Source: Streptomyces sp. MUM 2J
Lineage (GTDB): Bacteria > Actinomycetota > Actinomycetes > Streptomycetales > Streptomycetaceae
Length of the DNA: 64,000 bases
NCBI RefSeq assembly: GCF_022414535.1
Contig: NZ_JADWYM010000034.1
Coordinates: 17,607-81,606 of the forward strand
Direction: 5' to 3'
The notes beneath the pieces are model-generated. The model was given only the letters and a program-made list of their open reading frames with translations, did no database searches and was not told the DNA's origin. Positions 50,686-59,910 of the stretch are shown here, piece by piece; positions within the stretch are counted from its first letter, which is position 1, and every line of letters begins with the position of its first letter. Position numbers and translations under genes: made by a program.

Positions 50686-51483
50686 TCAGGAGAGCAGCGG
50701 CAGCAGCCCGGCGAGGTCGGCCCGCTCGCCGCTCGCGCTCACCTTGGCACCGGCGAGGGCATCCGCCCAGGTCACCCGCCCGGTGGCCAACCGGATCCAG
50801 GTCAGCGGGTCGGTCTCGACGACGTTCGGCGGAGTGCCCCGGGTGTGCCGGGGCCCCTCGACGCACTGCACGACGGCGTACGGCGGCACGCGCACCTCCG
50901 TGGCCCCGCCGGGGGCCTCCGCGGCGAGCGTGTCGGCGAGCAGGCGGGTGCAGGCGGCGAGGGCCTGACGGTCGTGGGGGACGCCGAGGCCGGGGACGGC
51001 GGCGTTCAGGTCGTCGGTGTGGGTGACGAGCTCGACGGTCCGGGTGACCAGGTAGTCGTCGAGCGTCATGGCGCCGGTGCGGGTGGCGAGGAGGCGGCTG
51101 CCGGGGGTGTCCGCGAGCCTTCGCCGGACGCGCTCCTCGGTGCGGGTGTACAGGGCGTCGAGGTCGGGGCTGTCCGCGGCGAGGCGCCGGGTGCCGTCGG
51201 CGATGTCGGCGGCGTGGGACGCGGTCGCGAAGGGCCACTGCAGGAGCGTGAGTTCCGGCGCCGCCGGCTCCTCGCGGTCGATGTTCGAGCTGACCGCCTC
51301 CACCGCCTCGGTCACGTGCGCCGCGAGGTCCCGCACGGTCCAGTCACCGAGCCGGGTGGGCAGCGCGAGCTGCTCCGCGGTGAGGCGGCGCACCGCGTCC
51401 CGCACATGGCCGAACTGGGCGAGGACGGCGGTTCGCGTCCGGGCGGGGTCGTAGGTGCGAGGGCGCTTCTTCGCGGGCGGCAT
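50686..51483 (-). CDS. Maleylpyruvate isomerase-family, mycothiol-dependent-type protein
   Basis: 265 residues from ATG 51483 (MPPAKKRPRTYDP); sequence upstream in the same frame looks non-coding. An N-terminal DinB-like bundle (LGDWTVRDLAAHVTEAVEAV) carries a histidine of the expected metal site. DYLVTRTVELVTHTDDLNAAV provides the second His. A sterol-carrier-like C-terminal part follows. Members bind mycothiol or act on unknown substrates; no specific reaction can be assigned. It is a single gene between purF and purL. Confidence 0.82.
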   Translation of the reverse strand: MPPAKKRPRTYDPARTRTAVLAQFGHVRDAVRRLTAEQLALPTRLGDWTVRDLAAHVTEAVEAVSSNIDREEPAAPELTLLQWPFATASHAADIADGTRRLAADSPDLDALYTRTEERVRRRLADTPGSRLLATRTGAMTLDDYLVTRTVELVTHTDDLNAAVPGLGVPHDRQALAACTRLLADTLAAEAPGGATEVRVPPYAVVQCVEGPRHTRGTPPNVVETDPLTWIRLATGRVTWADALAGAKVSASGERADLAGLLPLLS

Positions 51484-51658
51484 GCCCGAAGCGTAGGCGT
51501 TCCGCCGGACGGGGGAGTCCCATGACCGCGGGCCCGGCCGCGGCCCGGCGCGCTGTTCCTCGCGCCCCCCGGTGCGTCCCGGCAAGGAGGCGGAGGAGGC
51601 GGCCGAGGCGGACCCGGTCGTCGCCACCGTGTCCACGGTGACGGTCTCCCGGACGCTC

Positions 51659-51718
51659 GACGGTGAAGGCCCCGCCCCGACTCACGCGTTCCGGAGTCGG
51701 GGCGGGGCCTTCACCGTC
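51659..51718 (-). terminator. Long hairpin terminator of purSQL
   Basis: 24-bp perfect stem (51659-51682 with 51695-51718) with a 12-base loop, 17 bases beyond the purL stop codon. Confidence 0.88.
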
Positions 51719-51734
51719 GTACGGCCGAGGAGAC

Positions 51735-53993
51735 CTACGCGAGCAGCGCCGGGATCGTCTCGTCGTGCGCCGTGCGCAGCTGCGCCAGCGGCAGCGCGAA
51801 CGCGCCCTGGAGCTCGACCGCGTCGCCGTCCACGACACCGATGCGGGTGGCCGGCAGGCCGCGCGCGCCGCACATGTCGTTGAAGCGGACCTCCTCCGAG
51901 CGCGGCACGGCGACGACGGCACGCCCCGCGGACTCGGAGAACAGGAAGGTGAACGCGTCGAGCCCGTCCGGGACGACCAGCCGCGCGCCCTTGCCACCCA
52001 GCAGCGCGGACTCCACGACCGCCTGGATCAGACCGCCGTCCGACAGGTCGTGCGCGGAGTCGATCATGCCGTCGCGGGAGGCGGCGATCAGGATCTCGGC
52101 CAGCAGCCGTTCGCGCTCCAGGTCGACCTTGGGCGGCAGGCCGCCGAGGTGGTCGTGGACGACCTGCGACCAGGCCGAGCCGCCGAACTCCTCACGCGTG
52201 TCGCCCAGGAGGTACAGCAGCTGACCCTCCTCCTGGAAGGCGACCGGCGTGCGGCGGGCCACGTCGTCGATGACACCGAGGACCGCGACGACCGGGGTCG
52301 GGTGGATGGCGGCCTCGCCCGTCTGGTTGTACAGGGAGACGTTGCCGCCGGTCACCGGCGTGCCCAGCTGCAGGCAGCCGTCGGCCAGGCCGCGCACGGC
52401 CTCCGCGAACTGCCACATGACCGCGGGGTCCTCGGGCGAGCCGAAGTTCAGGCAGTCGGAGACCGCGAGCGGCTTGGCGCCGGTCGTCGCAACGTTCCGG
52501 TAGGCCTCGGCCAGGGCCAGCTGGGCGCCCGTGTAGGGGTCGAGCTTGGCGTACCGGCCGTTGCCGTCGGTGGCGAGGGCGACGCCGAGGCCGGTCTCCT
52601 CGTCGATGCGGATCATGCCGGAGTCCTCGGGCTGGGCGAGGACCGTGTTGCCCTGCACGAAGTGGTCGTACTGGGACGTGATCCACTTCTTGGAGGCCTG
52701 GTTGGGCGACGCCACCAGCTTCAGGACCTGGTCCTTGAGCTCGTCGGCCGTCTGCGGGCGCGGCAGCTTGCCCGCGTCGTCGGCCTGGAGGGCGTCCTGC
52801 CACTCCGGGCGGGCGTAGGGGCGCTCGTAGGTCGGGCCCTCGTGCGCGACCGTGCGCGGGTCGACGTCGACGATCTTCCCGCCGTGCCAGAAGATCTCCA
52901 GGCGGTCGCCGTCGGTCACCTCACCGATGACGGTGGCGATGACGTCCCACTTCTCGCAGATCTCCAGGAAGCGGTCGGCCTTCTCCGGCTCCACGACGGC
53001 GCACATGCGCTCCTGCGACTCGCTCATGAGGATCTCCTCCGGCGAGAGCGTGGAGTCGCGCAGCGGCACGTCGTCCAGCGTGACGCGCATGCCGCCGGAG
53101 CCGTTGGAGGCCAGCTCGCTGGTCGCGCAGGACAGGCCCGCCGCACCCAGGTCCTGGATGCCGACGACCAGCTTCTCCCGGAACGCCTCCAGGGTGCACT
53201 CGATGAGGAGCTTCTCCTGGAAGGGGTCGCCGACCTGGACGGCGGGGCGCTTGGACGGCTTGGCGTCGTCGAAGGTCTCCGAGGCCAGGATGGAGGCGCC
53301 GCCGATGCCGTCGCCGCCGGTCCGGGCTCCGTACAGGATGACCTTGTTGCCCGCGCCGGACGCCTTGGCGAGGTGGATGTCCTCGTGCCGCATCACGCCG
53401 ACGCAGCCGGCGTTGACCAGCGGGTTGCCCTGGTAGCAGGAGTCGAAGACGACCTCGCCGCCGATGTTGGGCAGACCCAGGCAGTTGCCGTAGCCGCCGA
53501 TGCCGGCGACGACACCGGGGAGCACCCGCTTGGTGTCGGGGTGGTCGGCGGCGCCGAAGCGCAGCGGGTCGACGACCGCGACCGGGCGGGCGCCCATGGC
53601 GATGATGTCGCGGACGATGCCGCCGACACCGGTGGCGGCGCCCTGGTAGGGCTCCACGTAGGACGGGTGGTTGTGCGACTCCACCTTGAAGGTGACCGCG
53701 TAGCCCTGGCCGACGTCGACGACGCCGGCGTTCTCCCCGATGCCGACGAGGAGGGCGTCGTTCTCGGGGGCCTTCTCGCCGAACTGGCGGAGGTGGACCT
53801 TGGAGGACTTGTACGAGCAGTGCTCGGACCACATGACCGAGTACATGGCGAGTTCGGCACCGGTGGGGCGGCGGCCGAGGATCTCCACCACCCGCTCGTA
53901 CTCGTCCTTCTTCAGGCCCAGTTCGGCCCAGGGCAGCTCGACGTCGGGGGTCGCGGTCGCGTGCTCGACCGTGTCCAGAGGCGTCCGGCTCAT
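51735..53993 (-). CDS. purL: Phosphoribosylformylglycinamidine synthase subunit PurL
   Basis: 752 residues, the short PurL that works with separate PurS and PurQ. Start ATG 53993 (MSRTPLDTVEHA) overlaps the purQ stop by ATGA. MYSVMWSEHCSYKSSKVHL, IGENAGVVDVGQGYAV and YGARTGGDGIGGAS are typical. It carries the ATP-dependent amidine-forming half of the FGAM synthase complex. Confidence 0.97.
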   Translation of the reverse strand: MSRTPLDTVEHATATPDVELPWAELGLKKDEYERVVEILGRRPTGAELAMYSVMWSEHCSYKSSKVHLRQFGEKAPENDALLVGIGENAGVVDVGQGYAVTFKVESHNHPSYVEPYQGAATGVGGIVRDIIAMGARPVAVVDPLRFGAADHPDTKRVLPGVVAGIGGYGNCLGLPNIGGEVVFDSCYQGNPLVNAGCVGVMRHEDIHLAKASGAGNKVILYGARTGGDGIGGASILASETFDDAKPSKRPAVQVGDPFQEKLLIECTLEAFREKLVVGIQDLGAAGLSCATSELASNGSGGMRVTLDDVPLRDSTLSPEEILMSESQERMCAVVEPEKADRFLEICEKWDVIATVIGEVTDGDRLEIFWHGGKIVDVDPRTVAHEGPTYERPYARPEWQDALQADDAGKLPRPQTADELKDQVLKLVASPNQASKKWITSQYDHFVQGNTVLAQPEDSGMIRIDEETGLGVALATDGNGRYAKLDPYTGAQLALAEAYRNVATTGAKPLAVSDCLNFGSPEDPAVMWQFAEAVRGLADGCLQLGTPVTGGNVSLYNQTGEAAIHPTPVVAVLGVIDDVARRTPVAFQEEGQLLYLLGDTREEFGGSAWSQVVHDHLGGLPPKVDLERERLLAEILIAASRDGMIDSAHDLSDGGLIQAVVESALLGGKGARLVVPDGLDAFTFLFSESAGRAVVAVPRSEEVRFNDMCGARGLPATRIGVVDGDAVELQGAFALPLAQLRTAHDETIPALLA

Positions 53994-54694
53994 GCGTTGA
54001 CCAGCTTCTTGAGGATCGAGGTGAAGAAGGGGAGTCCGTCGGTGCGGCCGGTGCCGATCAGCGGCTCCACGGCGTGCTCCGGGTGCGGCATCAGGCCCAC
54101 GACGTTGCCGGCCTCGTTGGTGATGCCGGCGATGTCGTTGAGTGAGCCGTTCGGGTTGCCGTATCCGTCGTCGGCCTCGCCGTGGGCGAGGTAGCGGAAC
54201 GCCACCCGGCCCTCGGCCTCCAGCTTGTCCAGCGTGTACCGGTCGGCCACGTAGCGGCCGTCCATGTTCTTGAGCGGGATGTGGATCTCCTGTCCCTGCT
54301 CGTAGTCGCTGGTCCACACGGTGTTCGCGTTCTCCACCCGCAGCTTCTGATCGCGGCAGATGAAGTGCAGGTGGTCGTTGCCGAGCATCCCGCCGGGGAG
54401 CAGGTGGGCCTCGGTGAGGATCTGGAAGCCGTTGCAGATGCCGAGGACCGGCAGGCCGGCCCTCGCCTGCTCGATGACGGACTCCGTCACCGGCGAGAAG
54501 CGGGAGATGGCGCCGGCTCGCAGATAGTCGCCGTAGGAGAAACCACCGGGCAGGACCACGGCGTCGACCTGCTTGAGGTCCTTGTCCTTGTGCCACAGGG
54601 CGACCGGTTCGGCGCCCGCGACACGGATCGCGCGCCGGGTGTCCCGGTCGTCGAGACTGCCCGGGAAAGTGACGACGCCAATACGAGCGGTCAC
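53990..54694 (-). CDS. purQ: Phosphoribosylformylglycinamidine synthase subunit PurQ
   Basis: 234 residues, class I glutamine amidotransferase: nucleophile Cys in LGICNGFQIL and the His/Glu pair in MPHPEHAVEPL. It supplies ammonia to PurL. ATGA overlaps join it to purS before and purL after. Confidence 0.97.
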   Translation of the reverse strand: MTARIGVVTFPGSLDDRDTRRAIRVAGAEPVALWHKDKDLKQVDAVVLPGGFSYGDYLRAGAISRFSPVTESVIEQARAGLPVLGICNGFQILTEAHLLPGGMLGNDHLHFICRDQKLRVENANTVWTSDYEQGQEIHIPLKNMDGRYVADRYTLDKLEAEGRVAFRYLAHGEADDGYGNPNGSLNDIAGITNEAGNVVGLMPHPEHAVEPLIGTGRTDGLPFFTSILKKLVNA

Positions 54695-54954
54695 TTCACG
54701 GCCTCCGCGGCTTCCTCGACCCGAACGGTGAAGTTCTCGATCACGGTGTTGGCGAGGAAGGATTCCGCGAGATCGTGGATGCGGGCGAGGGCTGCCCCGT
54801 CGACCGGACCCTCAACTTCCAGTTCGAATCGCTTTCCCTGGCGGACGTCCGAGATCCCTTCGAAACCCAGACGCGGCAGCGCACGCTGGACCGCCTGGCC
54901 CTGGGGGTCGAGGATCTCCGGCTTGAGCATGACGTCGACTACGACGCGTGCCAC
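54691..54954 (-). CDS. purS: Phosphoribosylformylglycinamidine synthase subunit PurS
   Basis: 87 residues from GTG 54954 (VARVVVDVMLKPEILDPQG). GTG 54960 is in frame, but GGGA would touch it, whereas the spacing suits 54954. It is a small ferredoxin-like subunit that bridges PurL and PurQ. Four-base overlap with purQ. Confidence 0.95.
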   Translation of the reverse strand: MARVVVDVMLKPEILDPQGQAVQRALPRLGFEGISDVRQGKRFELEVEGPVDGAALARIHDLAESFLANTVIENFTVRVEEAAEAVK

Positions 54955-55265
54955 TGGCACTCCCGGTGTGTGGTGCTGAGCAGGTTCCTTCAGACTACCC
55001 GCACAAAATTTCTACGCGAGTAGAGTTGTAGGAAGGTACGTGACCGTCATCACGATCCGGCATCGAGGGGGTGCGGTGGGGAAAAGTTACGGGAAAGATC
55101 CCGGATCGGTCCCTGCTCCCTATTGCGCGAGGGACACGCGGGGCGTTTTAGTCGGGCTTCACATTCCAATGCCGGGCACTGTACAAATGAATTGGCAATA
55201 ACCGATACTCGGCACGTCATCGCAGATGGGCTGTATCGAGGTGCCGTACGAAGGGATCGATATTC

Positions 55266-55583
55266 GTGGCTCAGAAGGTCGTGGTCACGCTCTTTGACGA
55301 CATCGACGGCTCGGAAGCGGCGGAAACGGTCGCCTTCGGACTCGACGGGAAGTCGTACGAGATCGACCTGAATGAAACCAATGCCCAGGACCTGCGCACG
55401 GCCCTCGCGCCGTACGTGGAGGCCGGCCGCAAGCGGTCGAGGTCGGGCAAGGCGTACCGGCAGACGGAGGTCGCCCCGGACCCGGCGGCCGTGCGGGCCT
55501 GGGCCCAGGCCAACAAGATGGACGTCCCGGCTCGCGGCCGGATTCCCAAGAGGGTCTACGAGGCGTTCGCGGCAGCCCGCTGA
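55266..55583 (+). CDS. Lsr2-family nucleoid-associated protein (LsrL-type paralogue)
   Basis: 105 residues. The N-terminal dimerisation part is MAQKVVVTLFDDIDGSEA; the C-terminal DNA-binding part ends PARGRIPKRVYEAFAAAR with the RGR AT-minor-groove motif. Lsr2 proteins bind and silence AT-rich, often horizontally acquired DNA and biosynthetic clusters. Streptomyces have two paralogues; the position next to purS suggests the LsrL one. GTG 55266. Confidence 0.92.
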   Translation: MAQKVVVTLFDDIDGSEAAETVAFGLDGKSYEIDLNETNAQDLRTALAPYVEAGRKRSRSGKAYRQTEVAPDPAAVRAWAQANKMDVPARGRIPKRVYEAFAAAR

Positions 55584-55718
55584 GGGCTGCGCACACCGGC
55601 CCCCAGGGTGCATCAGACCGCCCTGGGGACAACCGACTTGCGCTACCCCCCTGCCGATCAGCTAATGTCTGGAGCACGCCGCCGGGCGGGGCCGAAGAGC
55701 CCAGACCACGGGGGACGT

Positions 55719-55790
55719 GCGGGTGTAGTTCAGTAGTAGAACATCCCCCTTCCAGGGGGAAGGCGCAGTGTGCAATTCCTGTCACCCGCT
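55719..55790 (+). tRNA. tRNA-Gly(TCC)
   Basis: 72 nt: acceptor GCGGGTG pairs with CACCCGC, anticodon loop CTTCCAG with TCC, discriminator T. Confidence 0.92.
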
Positions 55791-55870
55791 CTGCATCACC
55801 GTCATGACCACTGTCGTGGATCGGGTAGGGTGGTGCTCGCACCGATCGGTGGGAGCCGGTCGGCCGCAAT

Positions 55871-55943
55871 GCGGACGTAGCTCAGTTGGTAGAGCGCAAC
55901 CTTGCCAAGGTTGAGGTCGCGAGTTCGAACCTCGTCGTCCGCT
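55871..55943 (+). tRNA. tRNA-Gly(GCC), copy 1
   Basis: 73 nt: acceptor GCGGACG pairs with CGTCCGC, anticodon stem CAACC/GGTTG around TTGCCAA, discriminator T. Copy 2 at 57017 differs by one base in the T-arm loop region. Confidence 0.95.
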
Positions 55944-55950
55944 CGGGAAC

Positions 55951-55980
55951 AAGACCTCGGTCCTCAGGGACCGGGGTCTT
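55951..55980 (+). terminator. Terminator after the tRNA-Gly pair
   Basis: 13-bp stem with one G.U-type mismatch (55951-55963 with 55968-55980), tetraloop, then CTTCGT. Confidence 0.8.
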
Positions 55981-56038
55981 CTTCGTGTCCCTGAGGACCC
56001 TCTCTCCCCTCCCCCCACACCGGTCTGCGTCCCCCTTG

Positions 56039-56060
56039 CACACGGGTCCGGACCCGTGTG
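56039..56060. repeat. Perfect 22-bp palindrome with a partial direct copy
   Basis: Halves 56039-56049 and 56050-56060 are exact reverse complements. The right half recurs directly at about 56062-56075. It lies upstream of the decayed ABC/response-regulator locus and could be a relic operator. Confidence 0.65.
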
Positions 56061-56189
56061 CTCCGGACCCGTGTGCGGCGTGGGGACGACCGCGCTCGTC
56101 CGCACCCTGTGCGACCGTCTGAGATATGTCATGCCGGGTGATGAAACCGCGCGCTGCCGGCCGGCTCCCGCCGCCGGAACGCTGAAGTC

Positions 56190-56993
56190 ATGAAATCGAA
56201 CGGACACGATCACGTGATTGAGGTCTCCGGCCTCCGGCGTGTGTACGGGGGCGGGTTCGAGGCGGTGCGCGGCATCACGTTTCACGTGGAACGTGGCGAG
56301 GTCTCCGCACTGCTGGGCACCAACGGCGCGGGCGGGACATCGACCGTGGAAGTACTGGGTCGTCGGGGGAGGCCCCGGCGGCGCTGACCGGCGCGCTGGC
56401 CTGGACCGTCACCGCACGACGCCGGCGCCCTCGCGCTGGACGCTCTGCTGGCCCTGGAGGACGACCTGGTGGTGGTCGCCGAGGCGGCGAGCGAACCCGA
56501 GGCGCCGGCCATGGCACGGGTGCACGAGCCGGACGTCGCCGTGCTCGATCTGCAGATGCCCGGCGCCGACGGTGTGAAGGTCGCCACATCCCTGTGGGCC
56601 GAACTGCCCGGATGCCGGGTGCTGATCGTGACCGGTCACGGCCGGCCGGGGCATCTGAAGCGGGCGCTCGCGGCGGGTGTGCGGGGATTCGTTCCGAAGA
56701 CGGTCAGCGCACAGCGGCTCGCGGAGATCATCCGTACGGTGCACGCCGGACACCGCTACGTCGACCCGGAGTTGGCCGCCGACGCGATCTCCGCCGGGGA
56801 CTCGCCGCTGACCACCCGGGAGGCCGAGGTGCTGGAGTTCGCCGCCGACGGGGCGCCGGTGGCGGAGATCGCCGAGCGGGCCGCTCTGTCGCCCGGGCCC
56901 GTCCGGAACGACCTGTCGTCGGCCGTCTCCAAGCTGGGCGCGGTAAACCGGCATGCGGCGGTGCGTCTCGCGCGCGAGCGAGGTTGGGTATAG
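56190..56993 (+). pseudogene. Fused remnant: ABC transporter ATPase 5' end and NarL-type response regulator
   Basis: From ATG 56190 about 60 residues read as the start of a drug-exporter ABC ATPase (VIEVSGLRRVYGGGFEAVRGI). The Walker A reads GTNGAGGTST, with the essential Lys changed to Gly, and a TGA follows at 56385. The same frame then continues as a response regulator lacking its first acidic residues: VLDLQMPGADG holds the phospho-acceptor Asp, VPKTVSA the conserved Lys, and LTTREAEVLEFAADGAPVAEIA the LuxR-type HTH. The usual locus order ABC-permease-kinase-regulator suggests one internal deletion joined the outer genes. The regulator part (in-frame start about 56469) could still be expressed but lacks its N-terminus. 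Confidence 0.8.
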
Positions 56994-57016
56994 TTGCTCT
57001 CGCGCCACGGCGCAAC

Positions 57017-57089
57017 GCGGACGTAGCTCAGTTGGTAGAGCGCAACCTTGCCAAGGTTGAGGTCGCGAGTTCGAGCCTCGTCGTCCGCT
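57017..57089 (+). tRNA. tRNA-Gly(GCC), copy 2
   Basis: 73 nt, same cloverleaf as 55871-55943. It starts 24 bp after the response-regulator remnant. Confidence 0.95.
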
Positions 57090-57095
57090 CCAGTC

Positions 57096-57119
57096 AGGCC
57101 CCCGGATTCCCGGGGGCCT
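57096..57119 (+). terminator. Terminator between tRNA-Gly and purC
   Basis: 10-bp perfect GC stem (57096-57105 with 57110-57119), ATTC loop, then TT. The flanking genes converge, so it may act for both. Confidence 0.85.
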
Positions 57120-57137
57120 TTCGCGTTGCCTCCCGGG

Positions 57138-58037
57138 CTACGACCAGTCCGTGCCGGTCAGCCGCTCATAGGCCTCGATGTACTTGGCGCGGGTCTGATC
57201 GACGACCTGCTGCGGGAGCGCCGGCGGGGGCTGCTCGCTCCTGCGGTCCCAGCCGGACTCGGCGGACGTCAGCCAGTCCCGGACGAACTGCTTGTCGTAC
57301 GACGGCTGGGCGCGGCCCGGCTGCCACCGGTCGGCGGGCCAGAAGCGGGAGGAGTCGGGGGTGAGGACTTCGTCGGCCAGGATCAGCCGGTCACCCTCGA
57401 AGCCGAACTCGAACTTGGTGTCCGCGAGGACGATGCCGCGGTCGCGGGCGATGTCGCGGGCGCGGGAGTAGACGGCGAGGGTGGCCTGACGCAGCCGGGC
57501 GGCGGTGTCGGCGCCGACCCTGCGGGCGACCTCCTCGTAGGAGACGTTCTCGTCGTGCTCACCGACCTCGGCCTTGGTGGCCGGGGTGAAGATCGGGGCG
57601 GGGAGCTCGGAGCCGTCGACGAGGCCTTCGGGGAGGGCCAGGCCGCAGACGGTGCGGGACTCGTCGTACTCCGCGAGGCCCGAACCCGTGAGGTAGCCGC
57701 GGGCCACGCACTCCACCGGGAGCATCTTCAGCGACTTGCAGACCAGGGTGCGGCCGGCCCAGTCGGCGGGGGCACCCGCGGGCAGCTCGGTGCTCAGGAC
57801 ATGGTTGGGGACCAGGTCGGCGAGCTGGTCGAACCACCAGAGGGACAGCTGGGTCAGGACACGGCCCTTGTCGGGGATCTCGCTCTGCAGCACCCAGTCG
57901 TAGGCGGAGATGCGGTCGCTGGCGACCATGACGAGGTCACCCGCCTCGTTCTGGTACAGGTCGCGCACCTTGCCGGTGTGCAGATGCACCAGACCCGGCA
58001 CCTGGATCGGCTCGGGCTTTTCGACGAATCCGGACAC
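57138..58037 (-). CDS. purC: Phosphoribosylaminoimidazole-succinocarboxamide synthase
   Basis: 299 residues from GTG 58037, with GGGGAGGAA upstream (VSGFVEKPEPIQVPGL). SAICAR synthetase signatures: HTGKVRDLY, ASDRISAYDWVL, ECVARGYLTGSG and ADTKFEFGF. It ligates aspartate to CAIR. Confidence 0.96.
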   Translation of the reverse strand: MSGFVEKPEPIQVPGLVHLHTGKVRDLYQNEAGDLVMVASDRISAYDWVLQSEIPDKGRVLTQLSLWWFDQLADLVPNHVLSTELPAGAPADWAGRTLVCKSLKMLPVECVARGYLTGSGLAEYDESRTVCGLALPEGLVDGSELPAPIFTPATKAEVGEHDENVSYEEVARRVGADTAARLRQATLAVYSRARDIARDRGIVLADTKFEFGFEGDRLILADEVLTPDSSRFWPADRWQPGRAQPSYDKQFVRDWLTSAESGWDRRSEQPPPALPQQVVDQTRAKYIEAYERLTGTDWS

Positions 58038-58211
58038 GGTTCCTCCCCGTGGTCTGTATGAAAGGGGTGCCCGCAGGGCTCGTGCAAAGCGATGGTGGGA
58101 CACGGGCGGGCCCATGCCTCCGATTGTCCCGTATCCCGGGCGCCGGCCCCGGTCCGGGGGTGGGCGGGTCGCCGCGGCGCCCCGCGGTCCGGGCCGTGCC
58201 GTCCGGCCCGT

Positions 58212-59741
58212 TCAGTCCCGTTTGCAGATGCGGTCGAGCAGATTGGCGGTGGCGCGCTGCACCCGCGCGTCGACGTGGCCCGGCCGGTCGAGCGCCGGGG
58301 ACCAGGCGAACGTTCCGGACGCGAACACCCAGGCGCCGGACGGGGCGCGGTAGAGGGATGTCTCCTGGTGCCGCAGAGCGCCCTGGACGTCGGTGTACGG
58401 GGAGTGGGCGAGGAGGACGCGCTCGTCGTGCCCGGGGAGCGGGGCGCGCGGGAAGTAGCGGTCGGCCTCGCCCGCGACCAGCCCGTCCAGCGCGTCGCCC
58501 TCGCGGGCGCCGGTGGCGTCCCAGAGCCAGTGGCCGGCGTTGCGCACGATCAGCGGGTGCGGCTCGGGGACCCGGCCGAGGTACTGGATGCCCACGAGCT
58601 GCTGCTCGGGGCGGTCGACCTCCCGCCACAGCACCGGCTTGCCGGGGCCCCTGCGCTTGCGGCAGGTCAGCAGCCGGTCCGGTGCGCCGGACGGGGAGGG
58701 AGCGAGCTCCACCTGCCAGTACAGGGTGTTGGCGGAGAGGAAGACCAGCGAGGTGCCGTGATCGCGGGCACGCTCGACGGTACGGCGCATCACCGTGGAC
58801 CAGTACTCGTCGTGGCCGGGGAAGACCAGGCCGCGGTACCGGGTCGGGTCGACGTGGCCGCCGTGCAGATCGCGGGCGTCGGCGTAGGCGACGTCGTAGC
58901 CGTAACGTTCGGCCCAGCGGATGAAGTCGTAGGCGTGGCCGACGTGCAGCGGCAGGCCCGCGCCCGCGTAGGGGCGGTCGAAGGAGACGGTCGTGGCCGC
59001 GTCGGCCTCGCCGAGCAGCCGGCCGGAGTCGTCCCAGGCGTGGTAGAGGCTGGCGCCGGTGCGGCCGTCCTCCGGGTAGAGGTTGTACGCCTGCCAGGTG
59101 ATGTCCGGCAGGAGCAGCAGCAGGTCGGCCGAGCGGTTGTCGCGGATCGTGAACGGGATGTGGGAGCGGTGGCGGCCGTCGGCAGTGGTCAGGACGGCGA
59201 CGTGGGCGCCGATGCTCCAGTACGACGGGATCTGCAGCCGCCACGACAGCCACCAGTGGTGACAGGAGACCGTGCGGTCGGCGGCGAGCGGCGGCGGCTG
59301 GACGATGCCGGACAGCCGGGGACTCGTGGTGATCTTGGCGGCGCCGTCACCGCCGTAGTGGCCGATGCGGTAGACGTCGACGGTGAACTCCTGGGGCGGG
59401 TTCACGGTGACGTGGAGGTCGAGGGCCTCACCGGGGGCGACCGCTCCGGTGGAGACGAAGCCCTTGATCTGCTGGTGCACGTCGTCGGCGGACCGCAGGC
59501 CGGCTCCCCCCGCCGTGCCCGCCCGGCGGGGGGCGGGCACGCGCGAGCCGGCCTTCCGGGCGGCGGGGCCGGGCGCGACGGACTCCGGGGCGGGCTCCGT
59601 GTACCAGGGGACGACCTGGCCGCTGTCGTCGAAGTACGTCTCACCGCCGCGCAGCCAGGGAACGGGGCCTTGGCCGAAGGGGTCCGTCACGGCGTGCGCC
59701 AGCGCCCCCGACTCCCAGCGGCGAATCTGCTCGGACCCCAT
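58212..59741 (-). CDS. N,N-dimethylformamidase beta-subunit-like protein
   Basis: 509 residues. The C-terminal two thirds follow the large-subunit domain of dimethylformamidase: WQAYNLYPEDGRTGASLYHA, FDRPYAGAGLPLHV, FPGHDEYWSTVMRRTVERAR and VFLSANTLYWQVEL. A beta-rich N-terminal domain (EALDLHVTVNPPQEFTVDVYRIGHYGGDGA) precedes. No signal peptide. DMFase itself needs a small alpha subunit, which is not adjacent, so the substrate here is unknown. Confidence 0.82.
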   Translation of the reverse strand: MGSEQIRRWESGALAHAVTDPFGQGPVPWLRGGETYFDDSGQVVPWYTEPAPESVAPGPAARKAGSRVPAPRRAGTAGGAGLRSADDVHQQIKGFVSTGAVAPGEALDLHVTVNPPQEFTVDVYRIGHYGGDGAAKITTSPRLSGIVQPPPLAADRTVSCHHWWLSWRLQIPSYWSIGAHVAVLTTADGRHRSHIPFTIRDNRSADLLLLLPDITWQAYNLYPEDGRTGASLYHAWDDSGRLLGEADAATTVSFDRPYAGAGLPLHVGHAYDFIRWAERYGYDVAYADARDLHGGHVDPTRYRGLVFPGHDEYWSTVMRRTVERARDHGTSLVFLSANTLYWQVELAPSPSGAPDRLLTCRKRRGPGKPVLWREVDRPEQQLVGIQYLGRVPEPHPLIVRNAGHWLWDATGAREGDALDGLVAGEADRYFPRAPLPGHDERVLLAHSPYTDVQGALRHQETSLYRAPSGAWVFASGTFAWSPALDRPGHVDARVQRATANLLDRICKRD

Positions 59742-59910
59742 GGTCGCTTCCCTCCCTCGCCCCCGTGTCCTATGTCGTGAGCCCTTGCCATGTGCGCGAA
59801 CGATCCCAGCACATCACATTGCGCACGCAGACTGTCACTGGTCGTTGCGAATTGGCCAAAAGTGGAACGCGGTACTCCGGTAGGCGGGGGTGGTCCGGCC
59901 GCCGGCCGGG

